From Lactarius indigo (lineage: Eukaryota; Basidiomycota; Agaricomycetes; Russulales; Russulaceae): DNA of 64,000 nt. Below are positions 1 to 12,153 of the stretch, piece by piece. The DNA is taken from the NCBI GenBank assembly GCA_025766275.1, contig JAFKAC010000107.1:116759-180758 (forward strand), in the 5' to 3' direction. Position numbers and translations under genes: made by a program. Numbering within the stretch: the stretch's first letter is position 1; every line of letters starts with the position of its first letter. A model generated the notes under the pieces. It saw only the letters and a program-made list of their open reading frames with translations, did no database searches and was not told the origin of the DNA.

Positions 1-1050
1 AGAGCACACTCCGGACGGACTACCGGACCGGGTGACGGCTAGTGACTTCTAACTTCTTTGGATCCGGGTCTGACCCCTCCAAATTTGCTCTGACCCTGGG
101 TCTGTGAGATTTGTAGAGTCTGCACTCAGTCATGATTAGGCCGGGTCATTGGAAACCCTGATGTTGGTAGGTGGTGACCATGGGTTGTACTTCATTTTTA
201 TTTTCAAGTTTTCGGTGTTTTTATGTCCTCGTCAATCAAAGCACCAGGCAGCGCATCAGGATCTCATTCATCTGCTTGTTGGTTGATAGCACGGGAATGG
301 GATCCACATAGTTTTCAGTCGCTGCTGATGCGGCGCTCAACTCCCAAATCTCCTCCAAGTGAAATGTCTTCAAAACACGACGTCTGGAAGGACATCACTA
401 AGGGGTCTACATCCTACAAAACGGGGTCCAGGTATACTGATTTTACTTCTAGTCAAGCCTTGAGGCCTCAAGCCCTCAACTCTTGATCGAGCTTGATCCT
501 CATTTGTGCTGTAGATATGTAATACACTATTCGCTTAATTTCGCTATTTGTTGTTACGCTGATAATGTGACCGTCTGACCCAGATTCGACCAGCTCCCAC
601 CTCGGACCCGTCCATCCCTGGGTTCAATGAAACCCGTTCGAAGGTTCCTTACTTCCGCCGTGGTATACTTCACATAGCCAGGTGTGATCTCCGCGGCTGT
701 GAAGCACCAACTCACCTCTTTCAGGCGAGAGCCGCACAAATTTCTCATGAAATTTCTTGGTGAAACAACAAAGGACCCCGGTGGTGCATTCTAAAATGCC
801 TAAGAAAAAATCATGACTTGATGGGCCAAAGCAAGCGTCATTGCACACTATTTCAGCTACGGTGAGAGCCGCAGCGATCCTCCGCTGTCGTTATGGCGCA
901 AAAGATAGATCTCGGACACAAACGCCAGCTTTCTGTCCCGCATTCTCTGGACCACTCGGGGTCGCTCGGCCTTGTACGGCGCGTACCCCTAGCACACAGA
1001 GTGAGAAATGCGACTCAGTGGGCTTTGATTCGGCGACTCGAAACCAGCCT
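1..1050. other. Gene-poor left edge, no supported gene
   Basis: About 1 kb without a recognisable coding exon. Open frames here are short and change frame often. The only local structure I see is a 14-base perfect palindrome near 459-472. The right end runs into the decayed transporter that starts near 1051. Confidence 0.6.
459..472. repeat. 14-base perfect palindrome
   Basis: CTTGAGGCCTCAAG is its own reverse complement. It lies in non-coding sequence among several other short CTTGA/TCAAG motifs. A function is not evident; a chance palindrome in intergenic DNA is possible. Confidence 0.5.
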
Positions 1051-2656
1051 CAAGACGACTATCCCGACGGCGGCCTGCAGGCATGGTTAGTGGTATTGGG
1101 GGTTTGTTTTCCAGCGTATATGAAACTATGGACTGTGACCGACCATGCACTGGGCTTCTTGTGCCTCTTTTTCAACGTGAGCAGCTTCCGACATACGGTC
1201 TACCTTCGGTTGCTCGTTCAAGAACTCACGACCGTTCGCATAGGTGGCTACAGGTGCTGATCATTGTCCATGCCATGTTCACTAGGTCTTTCAGGACTAT
1301 CACGAGAACGTCTTACTAAAAAGAACCTCACCTTTTAACTTCCCATGTACGTCCTATCCATTTTACCTCCCCTTTGGTCTTCACATTTACCAATGGACAT
1401 CATCTTGTAGTGCTTGGATCGGCTTCGTACAAGTACGTATTCTCGTCAAGTTGTCTACTACCCAGGTGGAAATTCGCTGGTCAACCAGGCTGCTTAAATA
1501 TCTTTTCCTGCGCTTATTTCTGGCCGCTTATTTGATCTTGGCCACTTTCGTAGTACCGTAATCGTGGCATCGATATCGATGAGCCTCGTTTATGCACGTT
1601 CTTTATCGCAGAATGCCACGAGTATTGGCAACTACTACTCTACCAACTTCGGCATTGGTGTCAGTATCCGAAATACCTCTCCGGAAACTTGATCGTCGAC
1701 AGTCCGTTGTCCTTAGCTTTCATGTGGTCTCGTATATGGACCCGCGATGTGTGTCAAAGCTTGTTACTTTAAAAAGTGCCGGGCCACAACTTGAACACTT
1801 GGATCACTCGCTGCCTTCTTTCTCAATCAGAGGCACGGTGTTCCCCGTGGTGTTCCCAACCTTGCTCGTCGTAGTTGGGTACGCACAGACTGTGGATCTC
1901 CAGCTCACTATTCAGTTAAGATCCCCTACAGTCGAATTGACGATGAGAACCATCGTCTCTTGCCGTGGGAATCATGAACTTGGTATTTAGTATGTATATT
2001 GTACATGTGATGTACATGTGAATACCATTGACAATTCGCAGACAATACAGTGGCGACTAGCCCGACCACCGGCCACCCTTTGTGGCGGCTTCTTTAACTC
2101 AAAGCAGTTCAAGTCTCCCGCCTACACAGTATACACGGCATCTGGGATCGTGATCTTCCTCGGCATCAGCACACGTAAGCCAGGATCATGCCGACTCTCC
2201 TATGGAAAAGATCTCAACCCAGACTGACGCACGGCCGCGCATACAATGCTCGTTTTCATCAACCCAAGCGCACCCTCACAGGGGGTCTCAGAAAGCGTCT
2301 CCTCCTACCTCGTCTCCATAGCAAATACAGGCAATGCTGTCGGTCGCCTACCCAGCGACCTCCTCGCCGACCATCCCGGCGGCTGCGCCGACGTCGGACG
2401 GCGGACGGGCATGTACCTCACCATCGTCCCACTCGGCGCACTTGCGGGCCCACCGATATCCGGCGCGATCAACCACTCCACGGGTGGGCACACCGTCATT
2501 GGGATCTTCGCCGGTACAGTCGTGACGGCGTCGGTAAAACTTGGGCTTATAATGTACATTTCGTTTTTCTCTTCAGATTCCTCGGTGATGGTCGGGGTCT
2601 TTCTGCTGGCGCTCTCCCGATATTTCGTGCTGGGCAGATGGAGAGGTAAAGCGTAG
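1051..2656 (+). pseudogene. Decayed MFS monocarboxylate-type transporter
   Basis: Pieces of a major facilitator protein of the fungal monocarboxylate permease type appear in the correct order but in different frames. The N-terminal signature DYPDGGLQAWLVVLG starts near 1060, SAWIGFVQ is near 1410-1430, SIRGTVFPVVFPTLL near 1820-1870 and QFKSPAYTVYTASG near 2105-2150. The last part, with TGNAVGR and LTIVPLGALAGPPISGAI, is at about 2325-2470. Intact members have 12 membrane helices and carry monocarboxylates or related acids with protons across the plasma membrane. Here the frames do not join through plausible splice sites: stops interrupt the middle third and several helices are unrecognisable, so I call it a pseudogene. 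The order and direction of the pieces argue for a single ancestral gene. A multi-intron gene with sequencing errors is the alternative. Confidence 0.7.
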
Positions 2657-3527
2657 GTGAGTCTGCACCCAAGGTTTCCGTTACAAGATATACTTCAGTT
2701 TCACAAAAACGTATTGTACGTTGACCATACGCATCACGGATTACGGATTAGCTCATAGCAGAAAATTAATCCTGGGTCCCCTTGATCTTACTTTTCTGTT
2801 TGAATTGAGAAGTGGAAAGGAAGTATCCGATTGAACGACGGCATTTACGCGCAGTTGGACAAGCAACGGGCAAGTGGGTATGAAGGTCACTCCACGCTGC
2901 GGAAGATAACAAGGGAAGCGGGGAATCGATAAAAGAAAGCTCGAAGATCGGCTTTAGGGCGACGCACTTTCACCTAGAGCTTTTCGAGAACAAGGACGCC
3001 ACGCGATGACGCGAATGCTATATAGCTCTACATGCGGATCCGCGACGATACCACAGTACTGTGAATGAGATGTGCTTCAGGCCTCCAGGCCTCAGCGCTC
3101 AGCGCTGGAGCCGAAGCCTGAAACTTCAGCTTCGTGCCTACGGTACGGGTCGCTCACTTCGTTCACTTCACTGACCTTCGGCACTCTACAGCTTGTAAGT
3201 TACGGTTGTTCGTACAGCAACATCCGACGTGTGTGGGGCTTGATGAACGTCGAGACCGAATCTCAGTATATGCAATACACGGATTTCACGGGCAAGAACG
3301 AGCGCAGGACCACCTGGATGCTGGCAGGATAGACCCATCAGAGTGTTAGTAGGTGAAAAAATACACATCACAGAGATACAGCATATATGTGCATCCTTTA
3401 ACACGCCCTATACTCCACTGTTAAGGTACCCATTCGCCCTGTTATTTAAATTTAAGACCTGCCTCGCGTGAATCTACCCAGATCCGCCATCACTCCGATA
3501 CCATTGACGGCGAAAACACTAGACCCA
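2657..3527. other. Intergenic, no supported gene
   Basis: Sequence between the decayed transporter and the 3' end of the SDR gene. It contains short reiterations of AGGCCT and AGCGCT near 3075-3110. I find no conserved coding exon on either strand. Confidence 0.6.
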
Positions 3528-4641
3528 TCAGGCTGTGGAGGGATTGACGGTAGAATAACCTCCGTCCACGACGATTTCCTGGCCATTGGTATAGCATCCT
3601 GCCTTAGACGAAAGATAGATGACTGTCCCAGCGATCTCTCCAGCCCTGCGGGGTAACATCTGGGTCAGGTGACACCGATAATCCGGGCTGTTTGACATAC
3701 GAGCCTGCTCGTCCAGCTGGCACGGGGATCAAGCTTTGTGAGACCTTCGCCACGTCTTCAAGACTCGTAATGGCATCGAGCGTGATTTCGGACGCGTAAA
3801 CGCCTGGTGCGATGGCGTTGACGCGCACGGGGATGCCTTTAAGGGCGATTTCCGTCGCCAGCATCTTGGTGAGATGCCCCGCCGCCGCCTTTGCGCTATT
3901 ATATGCGAACTTTCCTCTGACGGTTACTATCAAGGAATGGAGGCAAGGGCGTACTCACGTGTCTCTGCGCGATCTTCAGAATTCCACTTACGCTGGTGAT
4001 GTTGACAACGCTGGACGTGTGGCCTTCGATATCTCGACTGCCCTTGTCTAGCAGACCGAGAAATGCCGTGGTCATGTAATAGATAGAGAACGTGTTGGTC
4101 TTGTAAAGCGTGGACCATGCGTCGGGGCCGTCATCATTGAAAAGTGCGCTTCCGAGTGTCTCAGCATTGGCATTCTGTGGAGCATCTGGATCATTGAGGA
4201 AATGTGACACAGGGCCTACGATTCCGGCGCTGGGGGATCGGGTGAGTCTGCGGTGCTGCATCGGGCTAAGTGGGCCTACTTGTTCACCAAGATATGTAAT
4301 TTACCGTCCTTTTCTTCGATGACATTCTTCGCCTTGATAATACTGTCGCGATCTGAGACATCAAGGGGTAATCTATTGGTTTAATGAGGAATTATCAGTA
4401 CAGATTAGAGCAGTGGAATCTCAAGTCATACATACGGTATGACAGTTCCTGTTCCCTGAGCTGACCATTCGGCAGCGACTGTGTCTAGGACTTCCTTACG
4501 CCGACCTCCAATGTACACCTTGGCGCCGTTCGCCGCGAGTCCTCTGGCGATCATGAGGCCGATGCCGGTGCCACCACCAGAAACCAGGGCAATGCGGCCA
4601 TGGAGATCGAAAACGTTTTGGAGATCAACCGTTGATGACAT
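3528..4641 (-). CDS. Short-chain dehydrogenase/reductase (SDR)
   Basis: NAD(P)-dependent oxidoreductase of the classical SDR family; the substrate cannot be read from sequence. The ATG at 4641 begins MSSTVDLQNVFDLHGRIALV, followed by the cofactor loop SGGGTGIG. After an intron of about 65 bases come LPLDVSD (cofactor specificity) and, across a second intron, the NNAG motif. NITSVSG holds the catalytic serine, and YNSAKAAAGHLTK holds the catalytic YxxxK. After the last intron the frame continues AGEIAGTVIYLSSKAG and GQEIVVDGGY to TGA at 3528-3530, the usual SDR C-terminus. All catalytic residues are present. At roughly 290 residues it is slightly long for the family, similar to fungal proteins annotated as RhlG-like or 3-oxoacyl-ACP-reductase-like. 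It is transcribed away from PRP24, with only 119 bases between the two start codons. Confidence 0.88.
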
Positions 4642-4760
4642 GGTTTAGGAGCTGGGAAGGTCAGATACCCACGTCTCATCGTGATAGTGGATAATGGGAT
4701 AGAACGTCATGCACGGCCCGTCACGCCACCACCCCTAGCACCTGACCCGCACCCGCAACG
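4642..4760. promoter_or_regulatory. Short bidirectional promoter, SDR / PRP24
   Basis: Only 119 bases separate the start codons of two divergent genes, so the core promoters and both 5' leaders must fit here or overlap. The stretch includes a CA/CCACC-rich segment just before the PRP24 start. I do not see a clear TATA box. Confidence 0.55.
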
Positions 4761-7700
4761 ATGGACGAAGAACAAGCTTTGGACGCACTCTCAAATGTTA
4801 TCTCTGCACTCTCAGAAACACCTTTTGACCTATCGCTCCATGCCCAACATATACAACTCGCTGCCGCAGCTGGCATGAATGATCAGGTGCACGTCGCACG
4901 CGAGACGCTCACGACCTACTACGCCTGTGCTGACGACGTGTGGCTGCCTCTCCTTGAGGAGAAAAAGAAGACTGCGAACCTCGATTCGATAGACGGTGTC
5001 CTATCTTTATTGCAGGCATACAAGCTAGCCGAGGATGATTACTTGTGTGCGCGCTCCCTCATCTCCAACCGTGGACTATGCGTTGCTTAACCTGAATAGC
5101 CATTCCGCTACTTCGCCAGCATATCGACTTTTTGATAGACAGACATGCCCATTTCTCATCATCGAGCACGAATTCCGTCTTGCCAGAGGACCCATTCTCC
5201 AAGGAGTGGACCCGTGAGGCGCTGAACGCTGTTGTTGCACGGGGTGTTGGTCATATGACGCAGGTCAGCCCATTCGTGCATCCCTTATGACTGCCCTCCA
5301 ACGTCTTTTTCAGGGTCACTTGCTGTGGGATGCTCTGCGCGATTGGGAGATTGATAACCTCTCAACGGTGTTATCGGATGAGAGGTGAGCGCTACGTACT
5401 ACATCGCTCCCCCATCCTCTCAAGGACATGGATTTCTCCCTCAGATCAACTATCGTTGTAGAAATTGAAGACATGTATCTCGAGCGTCTCCAACAGTGTT
5501 ATTCTAGTGTGTCGTGTTACCTCCCGACTACATCGTTTCTTCTGACCCTTCATAGCGAACGAGGAGACCTTTCAGTCTTATTCGACATTTACAACGAACT
5601 ACAAGCCACCACAAGCATACGAAACATTGCTCATAAATGCATCCAAAATCCGAGGGAAGGCTAAGAAAGCGTATGAGTGGCGCGAACCATACGAACTTGC
5701 CCTGGTGAGAGATCTTTGTTATCCATCATTTTACCGAATATCCGTGATTGTATTCACAAAGTCGTCTAGGAACAATCCAAGCATTCATTGTACGCTTACC
5801 GAAACTACGTTGCCTACGAACTTCGCGCGAAGCAGCCCGATCTCGACATTCTATCAAACATCCATGAACGGGCAATCGCAGAGGCAGCCAAGCGAAGGGC
5901 CGTCGGAGAGGCGGGAGCGGAAGAAGCTTTAAGATTGTGGTGGGGAAGCTACGTTGACACCATGGTGTGTCTTTTAATTGTTCATCCAATGGTATTTGCC
6001 CAAGCCCCATCGCCCTACAGAGACGCAACGACGCGCCGGCGGAGCAACAGCTCTCTTTATTTCGACGCTCTGTAAGGAGTGTACCCGGTAGTGGCGAACA
6101 GTGGGCTAAATATATCCGCTTTTTGGTGGGTGATAGCTATCTTACTCATCTCATCAAATCATTCTGACTTTTTCTCAGGAAATGAATAGCGACGTGGTTG
6201 ACGAAAGTAAAGGAGAGCCTATATCAGGTATATAATTCGCCCGCGCGTTCGTTGTTATATATTGACAATTTCCCCTTCAGTTCTCTATGACAGGGCTTTC
6301 GCGACCAAATTGCTTCAAAACGACGTTGAAGGAATGATTTCGCTATTTATGGCTCGTGCTGGGTTCGAACGCCGCATATGCTTTGCGAGCCTTGAACATG
6401 AGCAACCTGCACGGGCGGAATCTGCAATTCCCGAATCTGCTGTGGCTCACCCTTTCCTTGAACCTCAAGACCGCTTATCCGCCCTCTTGGACATATTGAA
6501 TGGCGGTATCAAGACTCTACGATCTGGTGAATGCCAGATTCCCGTCTACTTGCATGTAACTGCACGCTGAACGGCTGTTCTAGCGTCCAATGGCGGTGAT
6601 TCTCGGTTTCGCCTCGAACGTTTCCTCTTCACACTTGTAAGACTCGTCTACTATAATTAGCACCTGCCTTTGACGACATCACATCAGCATCACGAGCTCG
6701 AGCAGAGCGATGAAGCGACCAAAGTATGGGCCGACACTGCGAAGCACTACAAAACTGCGTATGTCCCTTGGCTTGAGTATACAAGTGCGCTGGAGTACGC
6801 AGCCATGCCGTTTTTTGTTCTGTTTACCTGACTGACGGAATCGGTCAGGCGCCAAGGAGATCACAACGAAGCCAGGAAGGTGTTTATGAAAGTAGCCAAA
6901 TCCCCACTTGACTGGCCAGAAATGCTCTGGGAGGCGTGGCTTTCTTTCGAACATAGCCACGGCTCGGCAAAAGAAGTACAGAACGCACTCGACATTGTGG
7001 AGCGCGCGAGGACGCAAGTGGAGGCCCGACGCGCCAAGGTGCTACTTTCTTCTCTCAAGCCTCCCTCACTATACTGATGACCACACCAAAGGAGGCTGAG
7101 AAGGCGGGTTACCAAGCAATGCAGGTCACGGCTCTACCAGAGTCAGCGAACGTACCGGTCTCTGATATGACTGAGACCGCGCAAAGCGTCGAAGCGCCTA
7201 TGGACGTAGACGACGAGACGAAAGGGGCAGCAAGCGGCGTGAAGAGAAAGGCGGAAGAAGAGCCCACAGAGGAGATCAAAAAGGCTCGAGTCGGTGTGTG
7301 CACTCGAACTGAGGATTCACGGCAGCTACTCACAGGAGCGTATAGAGCAATCCCATATGCTCAAACGGTTCGCCTGATTTTTGGAGACTACCCTAATATA
7401 TGTACAACTGACATATATGTGATACTGCAGAGACCGGGAGAATTGCACCGTCTTTGTCGGAGACCTCCCAGCAGGGACTACAGACGACGACCTGACTCAA
7501 CTCTTCAAAGATGTCCGCTCCTTTTCATACATGCGGTGCAGTTCCCTGACAAAACAGCTTAGTGCGGAGTCGTTCGCGAAGTCAAAATTACCCAGCTACC
7601 AAACACGCTCGTCGCCACTGTCGAGTTCATGTCCCGAGACAGTGTACCCGCGGCTCTTACGAAGGATAAGAAACGAGTACATGATCACGAGATCGGCGTC

Positions 7701-8980
7701 CATCTCGCGTGGGAGTCGACGCTTTATATAACCAACTTCCCCGAGAGCGCGGACGACGCTTCAATCCGTAAACTCTTTGCCCAGGTGCGCAGCTGTCTTG
7801 AATTAGGTCGTTAGCAGGTAACTGACGTGACGTAGTACGGGCATATTTTCGACGTTCGGTGGCCGAGCAAGAAGTTCAAGAGCACGAGGAGATTCTGCTA
7901 TGTTCAGTATACGTCTCCAGTACGTTATTTTTCCTCAGGTGTTGACGACATTAATCCTCGTGCCGTACAGACTGCAGCTAAACTGGCATTGGAGCTGCAC
8001 GGTCGGGAGCTTGAACCGGGTCACAATCTGAATGTATACATATCTAATCCCGAGCGAAGAAAGGAGCGAACCGACGCAGATGCAAATGCTCGAGAAGTAT
8101 ACGTTGCTGGGCTAAGCAAGTTCGTGACCAAAGACGATCTAGCAAAGCTGTTCCGGACCGTATGTTTTTGATTATGTCAATGTTCTTCGCTGACAGATGT
8201 CAGTATGGCCCTGTGAAAGAAGTCCGGATGGCTCTAAACACCGATAACCTTTCGAAAGGTTTTGCTTTTATTGAGTTCGAAGAAGAGGTGGGACTTTGGT
8301 CGAGTCCCGCACTTGTGGTCGAGTACTTACTCTCGATCCCCATGCAGAAAGATGCCGTAAAGGCTCTTGCAGCAAATAACTATGAACTCAAGAAGCGCAG
8401 GATCGCAGTCACACTGTCCGATACTCGCGTACGTTCTCACAAACGGTGAGTATTTATTTCTAATCCTCCAAGACCGAGATCTGATCTGCGCAACCGCCAT
8501 GTCAGTGAGACCGAGAGCGGATTCGGCAAAAAGGCGGATGCACGAAGCCGGTCGCTGCGTATCCGCGATCTCCCCGACAGTACCCAAGAGGGCCTACTCC
8601 AACAAACCGTCGAAAAACTTGCACCAGTGAACCGCGTAGAGGTGTTTGTCGACAAGCACGAAGCAATAGTTGAATTCCAATCGCAGGCAGATGCTGCACG
8701 GTTACTGCTAAGCCCTGAGCCCTTCGACTTCAATGGCGTGCAACTACGGTTTTCAGAGGCCGAGGACGTTTCTGCAAAACCGCGCAACACTTTAGCGGCT
8801 AGGGGTGGTGCGTTCATTCCGCGCAATGCTGCGTCGAGACCTCGTGCCGGATTGGGCCGAGCACGAAATCCCCCTCCAGCAACCCTACCTGCAGGCTCAC
8901 AGATGCCCGTTGATGATGGTGCGCCGGGTAAGGGAAAGGCGCAGGATGATTTCAGAAAGATGCTTTTAGGTGGGAAGTAG
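4761..8980 (+). CDS. PRP24: Prp24/SART3-type U4/U6 snRNP assembly factor
   Basis: Nuclear RNA-binding protein that anneals U4 and U6 snRNAs so that spent spliceosomes can be recycled. The N-terminal half (from ATG 4761, MDEEQALDALSNVISALSET) is helical HAT-repeat sequence spread over many exons to about 7060, for example KKAYEWREPYELAL and GEQWAKYIRFL. An acidic linker (SVEAPMDVDDETKG) follows. Four RRM-like domains come next: TVFVGDLPAGTTDDDLTQLF, then TLYITNFPESADDASIRKLF, then EVYVAGLSKFVTKDDLAKLF with KGFAFIEFEEE, and a last one containing SLRIRDLPDSTQEGLLQQ. The protein ends KAQDDFRKMLLGGK, the C-terminal LSm-binding motif diagnostic of Prp24/SART3. About a dozen short introns are needed. 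HAT repeats plus four RRMs match the layout usual in filamentous fungi and are fuller than yeast Prp24, which lacks clear HAT repeats. Confidence 0.9.
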
Positions 8981-9079
8981 TGTGTTGGTGTTTGTTGTAT
9001 ATATCTATCGTGCTTGTAATCGCATCTGCATTCGACTACCCGAGCAACAGTGCCCGCGGAAGTGCGGACCGAGCGCCGG

Positions 9080-11579
9080 ATGAGCGCCTCGCGCAACCAT
9101 ATCACAAGCAACATCCCCTTGAACACTTTATTGCACTACTCTCCATCAATCATCCTGGATCCAGAACTTATGGAGGCAGTTGAGTTTCAAGAGAGCAATT
9201 CTATAGTGTTCGAGTGGACACTTCGCGGTTTGAAGAATCTTTTCGAGTCGAGGTAGAGTACAACCCCTATGTCCTCGAGTTGCCCCAGGATCCTCAACCT
9301 GTTTCAGCAAGGGTGAGGCAAAATCAAAAGTGACGAAGAGTGCAAAGTTCGGTGGAGGGCGGTGGCAGGTATGGCGCCTTGTCTCATCCTACCACCCGTA
9401 ATCTCCCTTGATCAATGATGACGATAAGGTTCTCTTCTATGCGAACTCTGGACCACCCTATACCTCTACAGACTCGGGTGGTACTAGTTCTGGTGGATAT
9501 GTGAGCTTGTTTTTGTCATGTGAGGTACGCCATATCTGCTTTCTGCATCGATGAAGCCTTCAACACGAAGGGTTAGCCTACCCAAGAAGAGAAGGACGCT
9601 GCATATAACGGGAGGTGAGAGATATCGTTGCGAATTTTTCGCACGGAGGATGTGCTTATCGTTGTCAGATGGGTCCGCGAAGGACTGTACCGATTTTCAT
9701 TCGAGCTGCACAGGTCGTCCTTTTTCTGAGATTACAGACATCAGATGCTCAACCTCTCTCAGCTTGAAGAAGAAAGAACTCTTTCATGTCAAGGAAGCAC
9801 ACAACCACTCATTTTCTCATGCTGTATGTATTTATATCTGTTTTCTCACCCACCGCGCTCATGATTTCCAGACGGCAAACTGGGGATGGTATATAATCGG
9901 TCGTGATTGTGACAACCAAAAATTGATTTGCTTGCAGGGCACAGTTTGCACGCAGAGACGCGGCGTACTATACGAAGAACGTCGTCAGGAGCAATGACGC
10001 ATTCGTAATCACCTGCACGATTAGCTCTACGCCTGGACCGCCGACCTCGTCACCGACGACTCACAAATCTCTCGTTCCGAAGGACCTGCTAGAATCGGTT
10101 GGTCAGCTGCTAGACGACCCAGTCTATTCAGACATAGAGTTTGTTCTTCCATCCCGAAATTCCCGTGCACCCACTCCACGCCGAATATATGCGTCCAAGC
10201 GGTTACTTAGTCGTGCGGACTACTTTGACTCAAGTAAGCTTGTTCGGGTACTCCTACCCCTGGATCTGACATGGTCTTCTTAGTGTTCAATGCTGGTTTT
10301 GTCGAGGCATCCTCTGATACTAGCACCTTCGAGATTGCAGGCGACACGAATCTAGACAACGTCGACACCGCGTCTGAGTATACTGCTCTCGGCGCTCACC
10401 CAGAAGATTCGGACGAGGAAGACGAAGCATACGATCAAGGTGAATCTGATGGCGACCCGCCCAACTCGGACCATGAACCCGAAGACATTCCACGTGACTT
10501 TCTAGAGCCAGGTATCAATGTTGCGGCCGAAGAGCTAGAGGGGGGCGATGATGGTGGTGAAGGCGAGGACGAGAAGCCACGTAACGTACGGCAGAAAGTA
10601 GTGCATCCCTCGAGCCCCCGTGGTGCGAATGCACAGATTCTCCCTCGTGGCGCTGCTGCTGTGGCGGATAGGGACATTCCCGGCCCGCCCAAGTTGCGCG
10701 TGGTCGTGAAGGATGTTGCGTACGCAACTTATCGTGCTGTGCTGTACTACGTACTCCTCTTCTCCTACCTCTCCTGGAACCTCCGCTCATGTTTCACTAG
10801 CTGTATACGGATCGAATCCGGTTTGCGCCGCTATCGTCATCCTTCCTTTCGTCGTGTTCGCCTGGGGCCACTTGCGAACAAATACCAAACGACAGCCAGG
10901 CTAGCCTTGGTCCTGTCACGCGTACGGGGTCGGCAGAAGTAAATGCGGGTGCGAGCTCGCGGAGGGAATGGATCCAGGAATGGGAACGCGGAAACTGTGG
11001 GCAACCCGTGCCATGCTCGGCGAAGGCCGTGTACAGACTCGCAGATAGTGAGCAATGCTTGTTTTGATGTGGGGACTGAGCTACATGCTGACATGTGGCA
11101 CGTAGAACTTGGGCTTGCGGAGCTGAAGTCTCGGGCGTTCGAGGCAAGTGTATTCGGTCTACTCGATGTTTACCTTTCCTTTGACGTGCGCATTAGCATA
11201 TTACCAAGTCGCTCACAGTAGAGAACGTCCCTTACGAAGTCTTTTCAACTTTCTCCGCTACTTTCGAAGTTGTTCGAAAGGTAAGTTGTTACGGTACGGG
11301 CCCCCCGGCACTACTTACTATTATTAGGTGGAGGTGAAATATTTTCTCGACCATTGGGCGGAGATCCGAAGTTCGGATGCTATGCGCAGCGTTTGGCACC
11401 AGATCAGACTGGGACGACATCCCGGCTTCGAGGAAGGTTCGCACATGCCACCGCTGTGCCGCAGCACTCATGTTGACCTCTGACCTCTAGTATGGCCTGT
11501 CATTGCTACGCACCTCGAATTCAAGCCCCAGAATAGTGGGGCGGGCAGCGACAGAGAAGACTCTAGTCGGCAGTCTTGA
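9080..11579 (+). CDS. MATH-BTB domain protein
   Basis: Probable substrate adaptor for a cullin-3 ubiquitin ligase, judged from domain type. The ATG at 9080 reads MSASRNHITSNIP; a second in-frame ATG at about 9170 is possible. The N-terminal MATH-like part includes VFEWTLRGLKNLF, KSAKFGGGRWQ, LFYANSGPPYTS, SGGYVSLFLSCE and WVREGLYRFSFELH on separate small exons. The BTB part has DPVYSDIEFVLPSRNS, RRIYASKRLLSRADYFDSMF and, later, VVVKDVAYATYRAVLYYLYT. BTB helices are separated by a long acidic insert (EDSDEEDEAYDQGESDGD, about 10395-10450 onward) and a second low-complexity insert. The C-terminal BACK-like helices read LGLAELKSRAF, ENVPYEVFSTFSATFEV and EVKYFLDHWAEIR. The stop TGA is at 11577-11579. 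It starts 100 bases after the PRP24 stop. Many basidiomycete paralogs of this type exist; the target is unknown. Confidence 0.82.
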
Positions 11580-12153
11580 GACCTACAAAACCAGCTGTCC
11601 AGTTGATTTCCGCCGGACGAACCGCGGAAATCCCGCCTTCTTGTCTTGGGGCTGCCAATGAGATCTAATTTACGTGAAGGAAGTCACTCTTTTGAAGTGA
11701 ATAGGGGGACACTCGGGCAGTGTGAACGTGGAGCGTTGCTACCAATGTGTACTTATTGCCCTATCATTGCGAAATGATGAGGGCAGTGCTGCGCCGTCAG
11801 GCTGTGATAACAACTGCGGAGGGGCTTGGACAATTTATATTTTTTTGGGCTCAAAGACGAGAAGCTCACAGGCTCTCGCAAACCTGGACAACAGAATACG
11901 GGTTGTGCCATTATTTTGGTAGAAACTTGAAGAGGTACGGAGAGGAAAGTTGGCCAGCCGCTATCGGCCGGGCGAGTGCGTGGGAAGTGAACATCGCCCC
12001 AGACAACGACTAGAATTGTCTGGACACCGCACTTGCTTTGTATTCCTTATAATCTATCTCTTCCCCCCAACCACCATTCCCCTCCTCCTTCCTGTCCGGT
12101 CGTCTCGGTATTAGCAAAACAATCTCTCTACTTGCTACTTACTTCCAAGACAG
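11580..12153. other. Intergenic / 5' region of RING gene
   Basis: No coding exon is supported. A CT-rich tract at about 12056-12110, just upstream of the next start codon, resembles the pyrimidine-rich leaders common before fungal transcription starts. Confidence 0.5.
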
